A stretch of DNA of 64,000 nucleotides from Flavobacterium flevense (GTDB taxonomy: Bacteria > Bacteroidota > Bacteroidia > Flavobacteriales > Flavobacteriaceae), in contig NZ_FRCC01000015.1 in assembly GCF_900142775.1 (NCBI RefSeq), positions 1 through 64,000 of the forward strand, in the 5' to 3' direction. Each line of letters begins with the position of its first letter. Position 1 is the first letter of the stretch. Below the pieces are notes generated by a model that had not been told where the DNA came from, did no database searches, and was given only the letters and a program-made list of their open reading frames with translations. This document shows positions 58,281 to 64,000 of the stretch, piece after piece. Both the position numbers and the translations under genes were made by a program.

Positions 58281-60149
58281 TTACCATCCTGGATTTTGTT
58301 TATAATTAAACAAGTCTTGGGCATCACTTTGCGCTACTGGATACCAGTAATGACGTAAACTAAAAACACGTTGCTCAGTAGTTAGATCGATTACATTATA
58401 AGTAAAATTTAATGTACTCTTATTAGCGACTGACGCATGACCTGCTGGAGGTACGGCTCTAATTCCTCTAATTGGTTTGCTCAATACTTCTTCAGCAATC
58501 ATCCAGCGTCTTATATCATGCCATCTATGATTTTCCCACATCAATTCTACCGCTCTTTCATTACGTATTCTATCTCTGAATATTTCTTTAGAAGTAGTAA
58601 ATGCAACTAAAACATTTGGCATCCCCACTCTATTCCTTATAACATTTAAAGCTTGAACAGCTGTTAAACCATAACCTTTAGGATCAGTAGTAGGTCCATA
58701 AGCTTCATTCATTGCCTCAGCATAGTCTAAATATACTTGAGCCACCCTGATATATATAGTATTTAACTTATATAACCTGTATCCTAATGTAAATGTATTA
58801 CACTCTGGCCATATAAACTTTTTGCACATATATCCCGATGATAATCTATCTTTTGTATTTACATTAGCAATTTGATTTTTATAATCTCTACCGTCAAAAT
58901 ACAATTCTTGATATATCTTATTACCACTTCCTTGTACTCCCCATTCCTCACCAGGAACAATTACATTGTTATAAAATCTAGGGTCACGATTTAAAAATGG
59001 TTTTTGTGGGTTATATCCTGACCGAGAATCAGTAATTGGATAAGCATTTCCTCCATTAATCATTTCAAACATATCTACAATATTTTGTGTAGGATTTGAA
59101 TAGGCTGCTGCGTCATTCGCAGTGCCTCCTGAGAAATATTGTGGAATATAATTCACTCTCAAACCTCTAACTTGATCTCTCTTACCAGCATCCAATCGAA
59201 ACCAAATAGATTCTGGAGAAGCATTAATTCCATTTGTATAAAATATATTTTTATATTCAGAACTACTCATCAATCTATATCCTGCTCCACCTGAACCATC
59301 ATTTATATATTTAATAACATCATTTGCATATTCTGCAGCACGTTCAGACCATGATTGACTATAATCCAAATATTGGATACTAGTAAGGTTATTTTGCATT
59401 AAAGGACTGGCGGCATACAATGTAGCCATAGATTTTACAGCCATAGCTGCTCCTTTTGTAGCACGACCAAACTCAAGGTTACCCCAAGTATCAGGTAATA
59501 GAGAGATTGCCTTATCTAAATCGGTCAACATCCATTCTGTACTCTCCAAATATGTTAGACGCTCTATATCTGTATTGTCATCTGGATCAAATGCCTTGTC
59601 CAAAATAGGCATCCCCCCCCAACGTTGAATAATTTGAAAATAGTACCAAGCTCTAAAAAAATAAGCTTGTCCTAACAATTGATTTTTTTGAGTTTCGGTC
59701 ATTACAGCGACTTGATCTCCTGTCAATCTCTCTATTACCTTATTTGTAATTCTAATAGCATATGTAGCATTAGAAATAACCGATCCTCTATCAAATCTAT
59801 TCCAATCTGATCCAACAGTCCATCCAATTTCGGGGAACTGACTCCTATCTAACCAAGCCCCTGTGTTCAACACATTTTGTAAATTCCCTCTAAAAGGACT
59901 CCCAGCCTCATCCGAAAGACAGTTCACTGAAGACCTATCTAAATTTTGAGATCGCCAATGATGAATATCATTAAGTACTTCATAACAATTGTCCAGATAT
60001 CCTCTGGTTGATTCGTAACTTGAAAATACATCTTCTTCCGATAATCCAAAATCAGGATTAACATCCAAATATTCTTCACATGATGATAATCCTACAAACA
60101 GCATTACCATAATTATTTTATAAAACTTTGTTTTCATATTCATATCCAT
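58281..60149 (-). CDS. SusD-family glycan-binding lipoprotein 2
   Basis: This 622-residue SusD/RagB lipoprotein has a lipobox at LSSC (C24) followed by EEYLDVNPDFG. The start ATG at 60149 overlaps the stop codon of SusC-2 as TAATG, indicating coupled translation; later ATGs at 60143 and 60137 are possible. Family blocks include AYFFRAWYYFQIIQRWGGMP (about 165-184), YLDYAEAMNEAYGP and VELMWENHRWHDIRRWM. It is the partner of SusC-2 immediately upstream. SusC-3 begins 29 bases downstream, so the four importer genes and the DUF1735 gene form one operon. The ligand is unknown. Confidence 0.95.
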   Translation of the reverse strand: MDMNMKTKFYKIIMVMLFVGLSSCEEYLDVNPDFGLSEEDVFSSYESTRGYLDNCYEVLNDIHHWRSQNLDRSSVNCLSDEAGSPFRGNLQNVLNTGAWLDRSQFPEIGWTVGSDWNRFDRGSVISNATYAIRITNKVIERLTGDQVAVMTETQKNQLLGQAYFFRAWYYFQIIQRWGGMPILDKAFDPDDNTDIERLTYLESTEWMLTDLDKAISLLPDTWGNLEFGRATKGAAMAVKSMATLYAASPLMQNNLTSIQYLDYSQSWSERAAEYANDVIKYINDGSGGAGYRLMSSSEYKNIFYTNGINASPESIWFRLDAGKRDQVRGLRVNYIPQYFSGGTANDAAAYSNPTQNIVDMFEMINGGNAYPITDSRSGYNPQKPFLNRDPRFYNNVIVPGEEWGVQGSGNKIYQELYFDGRDYKNQIANVNTKDRLSSGYMCKKFIWPECNTFTLGYRLYKLNTIYIRVAQVYLDYAEAMNEAYGPTTDPKGYGLTAVQALNVIRNRVGMPNVLVAFTTSKEIFRDRIRNERAVELMWENHRWHDIRRWMIAEEVLSKPIRGIRAVPPAGHASVANKSTLNFTYNVIDLTTEQRVFSLRHYWYPVAQSDAQDLFNYKQNPGW

Positions 60150-63100
60150 TAAAATGTAACTCTTAAACCTAAACTATACCTCTTTACTACAGGATATGTA
60201 TCCGCTCCACTCGTCTCAGGATCAATCTGACCGTCTAACTTAGACCAAGTAAACAAATTATTTCCATTAACATATAATTGTAATGAGTTCAAACCAAATT
60301 TATCTATAAGCCCATTTTCAAATTTATAACTGAACTCTAAACTTTTCAATCTCAGATAGGAACCATCAACATAAGTTAAAGTGCTAGGAGTTTTATTATG
60401 GTTATTAGATAAATGCAATGCTGGTTTCACAGCGGTAAGCGCATTTTCAGGAGTCCATCTGCCTATTACATTTTCATTTGCCTGGATGTAATTATTAAAA
60501 TCAAAATAGTAAATATCTGGTATAAGATATCCTACATCAGTAACTCCATAAAATCTTGCAGACAATGCAAATCCTTTATAATCCACTCCTAAGTTAAGAG
60601 TATAGGTTCGTAAAGGGAAGTTCTGTACTTGATCCATAGGAACTGAATCCTTTGAGTCAACTACACCGTCTCCATTATAATCTACAAACTGTACATCTCC
60701 AGGAATCAGAGCACTTTGACTACTACCTACGAAAGTTCCTGGTCCATTGTAAATATCATCTAAACTTTGATAAAGACCTCCTGCTAACATACGACTCGCC
60801 CAGCCAATAGGTTTTCCTTCTTGTTTAAGATATTCTGAAAGAAATCTAGGATCGTTTCTAAAAACAGTTCGGTTTTCAGTAAAGGCTGTACTCAAATTGA
60901 TATTATACTTTAAAATATCCGTAATATTATCTTTCCAACCTAATTCCAATTCATATCCATGATTTTTGGTCTCCCCAATATTCCCTGTCGCTACCTGATC
61001 TACACCAATATAAGAAGGAAGTCTAATATCCATTAAAATTCCTGTTCGCTGTGATTTATAAAGGTCTAAATTGAAACTCAAACCTTTAAATAATTCGGCT
61101 TTAAATGACAAGTTGTGTGTACGGCTTTCCTCCCAAGTAGAATTAGTATTGGCCAATGCTCCTTCAGTATATGTTGGTCCAAAAGGACTTAAATTATCAT
61201 ATCCAAGATTGATATTGGTAGCGGTACCAAAAGATTGAAAATACTGAAATCTTGGTCCTCCATCGTCTCCTGTAATACCGTATGAATAATTAACTTTTAA
61301 AAGATCTAACCACTTACCTGCAAATTTCTTAATTAAGGGCTCTTCAGATATCACCCATCCTAAACCCATAGATGGAAAAAAACCATACCTAAGTCCTGGT
61401 GCAAATTTTTCTGAACCAGAATAAGAACCATTTACTTCAAGAAGATAACGTTCTTTATAATAATAATTCAACCTACCAATCCATTCTTCACGTTTATTTG
61501 GATAACCGCTTCTACCTACATCTGATTGTCTCCACATAATGGTATTAGTACTTACTTGATGATCACCAAAAGTACGTTTATAATCCATTTGAAATCTATA
61601 ATTCAAACGTCTGTTATAGTCATAAAGACTAGGTGTATTTGAAGAAACAGGTCCTTCTTGTGCCTGTGGTGAAGGGTACCTTATCTCAGTCAATATAGGA
61701 TATGAAATTTTTCCATTTGCACCTACAATTGGGTTTGCATAATCATATTGTCTAAAATATCTAATAATATTAAAATTTGCATCTCCACCACCAACACCAC
61801 CACGCAATATTTGCTTTTCATAATTAGAAAAAGAAGTGTAATTAATACTGGCTTTAGCACTTAAGCCTTTAGTAATAAAATCCAACCCTTGTTTTAACTC
61901 GGCATCATAAAATCCTTGAAAATATTGATAAGTTCTTTTTCCTCCTTCATTAAGCCTCATGATAATATTAGCATCTCCTGTAGAACTTTCTCCATATATA
62001 CCATCCTCATCTCGAATTGGAAATAAATTTCTAGGTGCCCTAAAAATTAAGTTAAAGAATTGGGCTTGACCAAAACCGTCTTCTCCACCACCATCTATAC
62101 GATATCCAGGCTGAAAACGTTCTCTATAATTTCCTGAAAAACTAACACTGAATTTTGTAGTTGAAGTCACATCAAAATCAAAATTAGAACGCCAGTTATA
62201 ACGTTGCAATCCAAAAGCGGGATCATATTGCTCATTAGGTATTGTTTTAAAAATATCACCATCATCTCTATATCCTAATGACACAAAATACTTAACTAAT
62301 GTTGAGCCTCCTGCAACATTTAAATTATAAGTTTGTTCAATTCCAGTACCCATAAGCTCATCTGTCCAATTTACTTCTGGAAAATAAATATTATAAGGAC
62401 CTCTATTATCATAATTTTGCTCCCAAGCACTTATAGTAGATTCTGGTATAAGTTGCCCCCAGTTTCTATCATTGGTTGCCGCTTCATTATACATTTTTTG
62501 TGCTGTAATATAGTCACTGTATTTCGGATTTGCTGTAGATTCCTTAAACCCAAGATTTGCTGTAAAGTTAAATTTAGGTTTACCAATTTTTCCACGCTTT
62601 GTAGTGATCAAAATAACTCCATTAGCTCCACGAACACCATATACTGCTGTAGCTGATGCATCTTTCAAAACTGAAATAGTTTCAATTTCGTTGGGATCCA
62701 AATTATTAAGATCACGTTCAATACCGTCAACTAAAGTAAGAGGACCTCCATTTCCTTGCCATGAAGAACGTCCCCTTAAAAATAATTGAGCTGCATCTGA
62801 ACCAGGTTTACCATTACTATTAACAGCTGTCAAACCAGGTGCAGCACCTTGTAATGCTTCAGAAATCGTACTTACTGAACCCACTTGTTTTAAAGTTTCT
62901 CCTTTAATAGTTGTAACCGCACCCACCAATGTTTGTTTTTTCTGTTTGGCAAAACCTACTACCACCACTTCGTTCAAGCCCGTAGAATCTGTTTCCATTT
63001 TAATTTTAAAAGGGAGCATGCTCTTGTTTACTTTTGCTACTACTTTCGTTTTAAAACCGATAAAACTAATTTCAATAGTTGAATTCAATGGGACTTTAAG

Positions 63101-63364
63101 AGTAAACTTACCATCAAAATCTGTTGATGTTGCTTTAGATGTACCTTGTTGAGCGACAGTGGCACCTATTAACGGCAGCCCCATATCATCCAACACTGTA
63201 CCTTCTATAATAATATCATCCTGAGCTAATACTGTAGTTTCATTTTTTTCTACTGCCCAAAGATTTGGTGAAAGAGCTAAAAATATAAACAGCATTACTC
63301 GATATAGTAAGTTGCTAACATTGTTATCTCCTAAAAACCTTCCAAGTATATTCATATTTTTCAA
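60149..63364 (-). CDS. SusC-family TonB-dependent transporter 2
   Basis: This 1071-residue outer-membrane transporter has a signal region ending around LWAVEK (about residue 40), longer than usual. A later ATG at 63355 (MNILGRF) is an alternative start. The carboxypeptidase-regulatory-like domain (IIIEGTVLDDMGLPLIGATV, about 51-125) is followed by a canonical TonB box region LNEVVVVGF at 130-138, plug motifs VDGIERDLNNL and VLKDASATAVYGVRGANGV, and a barrel ending SLGLRVTF. It is the first gene of the five-gene tandem SusC/SusD operon, translationally coupled to SusD-2 by a TAATG overlap. It would import oligosaccharides with SusD-2. Confidence 0.96.
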   Translation of the reverse strand: MKNMNILGRFLGDNNVSNLLYRVMLFIFLALSPNLWAVEKNETTVLAQDDIIIEGTVLDDMGLPLIGATVAQQGTSKATSTDFDGKFTLKVPLNSTIEISFIGFKTKVVAKVNKSMLPFKIKMETDSTGLNEVVVVGFAKQKKQTLVGAVTTIKGETLKQVGSVSTISEALQGAAPGLTAVNSNGKPGSDAAQLFLRGRSSWQGNGGPLTLVDGIERDLNNLDPNEIETISVLKDASATAVYGVRGANGVILITTKRGKIGKPKFNFTANLGFKESTANPKYSDYITAQKMYNEAATNDRNWGQLIPESTISAWEQNYDNRGPYNIYFPEVNWTDELMGTGIEQTYNLNVAGGSTLVKYFVSLGYRDDGDIFKTIPNEQYDPAFGLQRYNWRSNFDFDVTSTTKFSVSFSGNYRERFQPGYRIDGGGEDGFGQAQFFNLIFRAPRNLFPIRDEDGIYGESSTGDANIIMRLNEGGKRTYQYFQGFYDAELKQGLDFITKGLSAKASINYTSFSNYEKQILRGGVGGGDANFNIIRYFRQYDYANPIVGANGKISYPILTEIRYPSPQAQEGPVSSNTPSLYDYNRRLNYRFQMDYKRTFGDHQVSTNTIMWRQSDVGRSGYPNKREEWIGRLNYYYKERYLLEVNGSYSGSEKFAPGLRYGFFPSMGLGWVISEEPLIKKFAGKWLDLLKVNYSYGITGDDGGPRFQYFQSFGTATNINLGYDNLSPFGPTYTEGALANTNSTWEESRTHNLSFKAELFKGLSFNLDLYKSQRTGILMDIRLPSYIGVDQVATGNIGETKNHGYELELGWKDNITDILKYNINLSTAFTENRTVFRNDPRFLSEYLKQEGKPIGWASRMLAGGLYQSLDDIYNGPGTFVGSSQSALIPGDVQFVDYNGDGVVDSKDSVPMDQVQNFPLRTYTLNLGVDYKGFALSARFYGVTDVGYLIPDIYYFDFNNYIQANENVIGRWTPENALTAVKPALHLSNNHNKTPSTLTYVDGSYLRLKSLEFSYKFENGLIDKFGLNSLQLYVNGNNLFTWSKLDGQIDPETSGADTYPVVKRYSLGLRVTF

Positions 63365-63832
63365 AATTCTAAACGTTAATATTCAATACTCTTTTTAAAA
63401 ATAAAATCTTTGTAATAAGATTTTATAAAAAAATTTAAATCTTTCCTTTGTTTCATTTTATTAATTGGTTTTAGTTAATAATTAGTTAAAACAAATTAAC
63501 ACATAGCCATTAGGTTAAAATTCTCAACAAAGGGGTAAAAATGTCAAATCTTCACTTTATTTTAAGAAAAAAACTACTTACACAACATTTAAGCAACTTT
63601 TTTAAGACAAATCAAACTTAACCTAAGTTTTTTTTAACAAAAAAATAAATAAATATTATAGAAAGATGTATGGTTTTAAAATAAAAACAAATTTTATATC
63701 AATGGTCATAAACACCCAAAAAACACATTGAAACACTTTCTTAAATTATCTATAATTGAAAGCAGATGTTAGATAATTTGATTTATTATTTGATACCTTA
63801 ATAATCTTTTAGATTTCATGATTTAATTTTAT
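63365..63832. promoter_or_regulatory. Upstream region of the tandem SusC/SusD operon
   Basis: This is about 470 non-coding bases rich in A and T that must contain the operon promoter. I found no TAnnTTTG -7 box with correct spacing to a TTTG -33 box. A GGGGTAAAAATG segment near 63532-63543 stands out. There is no coding frame that I can support. Confidence 0.4.
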
Positions 63833-63871
63833 AAAAAAAGCATGCTAAATTATTTTAATAATCTAACATGC
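63833..63871 (-). terminator. Terminator-like hairpin for a leftward gene beyond the window
   Basis: Arms 63840-63854 and 63857-63871 match at 13 of 15 positions. On the minus strand the hairpin is followed by seven T residues. It implies a leftward gene ending close to the right edge. Two minus-strand frames in the last 60 bases end in stop codons (one reads LGITFIAFLI) but I cannot tell which, if either, is that gene. Confidence 0.55.
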
Positions 63872-64000
63872 CTCACAATTGTAAAATAGTTAAGTTGGCT
63901 CTAAAAAATAAAATCAGTTTTTCCTTTAAATATTTAAATTTAATTATTAAACTATACAATAGTAACTAAATCAAAAAAGCAATAAAAGTTATCCCTAAAA

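Noticed and set aside
62333-62656. Rightward open frame of 107 residues inside SusC-2
   Set aside because: It is an antisense shadow of a conserved TonB-dependent transporter gene.
63480-63560. Bacteroidota promoter (TTTG with TAnnTTTG) before SusC-2
   Set aside because: Partial matches exist on the minus strand, but the spacing between the boxes is wrong, so I do not call a promoter.
63920-64000. C-terminus of a membrane transporter at the right edge
   Set aside because: A minus-strand frame reads LGITFIAFLI before a stop, and the hairpin at 63833 suggests a gene ends nearby, but the piece is too short and another frame is equally possible.

Overview
This window is a carbohydrate-utilisation region from an AT-rich member of the Bacteroidota, most likely a marine Flavobacteriia. 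The evidence is three SusC/SusD outer-membrane pairs, two hybrid two-component regulators fused to AraC domains (HTCS), nine intact S1-type sulfatases plus one sulfatase pseudogene, and a set of secreted or lipid-anchored glycoside hydrolases. Shine-Dalgarno signals are weak throughout, which is usual for the phylum. I cannot name the genus from sequence alone. No rRNA, tRNA or CRISPR array was seen.

Layout: (1) 0.5-9.2 kb, a leftward cluster of a GH43-like enzyme, two sulfatases, a GH36/raffinose-synthase-type enzyme and another sulfatase. (2) 9.7-13.7 kb, rightward HTCS-1, divergent from that cluster and closed by a strong hairpin terminator. (3) 14.4-21.2 kb, a rightward operon of two sulfatases, a clan GH-A TIM-barrel enzyme, an unusual sulfatase with a C-A-C-S-R active-site motif, and a TIM-barrel-like protein of no family I recognise; a separately transcribed lipoprotein, also of unknown family, follows at 21.5-23.0 kb. 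(4) 23.4-25.1 kb, an apparently intact IS1182-type insertion sequence whose two ends each form an inward-facing terminator. (5) 25.1-39.1 kb, leftward genes: sulfatase, GH30-like lipoprotein, a clan GH-A enzyme with fibronectin-type repeats, a gap with an insertion-sequence relic, a galactose mutarotase lipoprotein, SusC/SusD pair 1 and a second GH43-like enzyme. (6) 39.4-51.7 kb, rightward HTCS-2, a GH2 beta-galactosidase, a decayed sulfatase and two intact sulfatases. (7) 52.5-63.4 kb, one compact leftward operon with two SusC/SusD pairs in tandem and a DUF1735-type surface lipoprotein.

How the parts fit: the SusC/SusD pairs and the DUF1735 lipoprotein would bind oligosaccharides at the surface and import them. 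Sulfatases strip sulfate esters, exo-acting enzymes (GH2, GH36-like, GH43-like) remove single sugars, the TIM-barrel enzymes probably cut backbones or side chains, and the mutarotase suits release of galactose or similar sugars. The HTCS proteins would sense intermediates in the periplasm. A heavily sulfated galactose-containing algal polysaccharide (carrageenan-, agar/porphyran- or mixed-galactan-like) is the best inference; no gene here names the substrate directly. No sulfatase-maturing enzyme (FGE or anSME) is encoded in the window, so it must be supplied from elsewhere.
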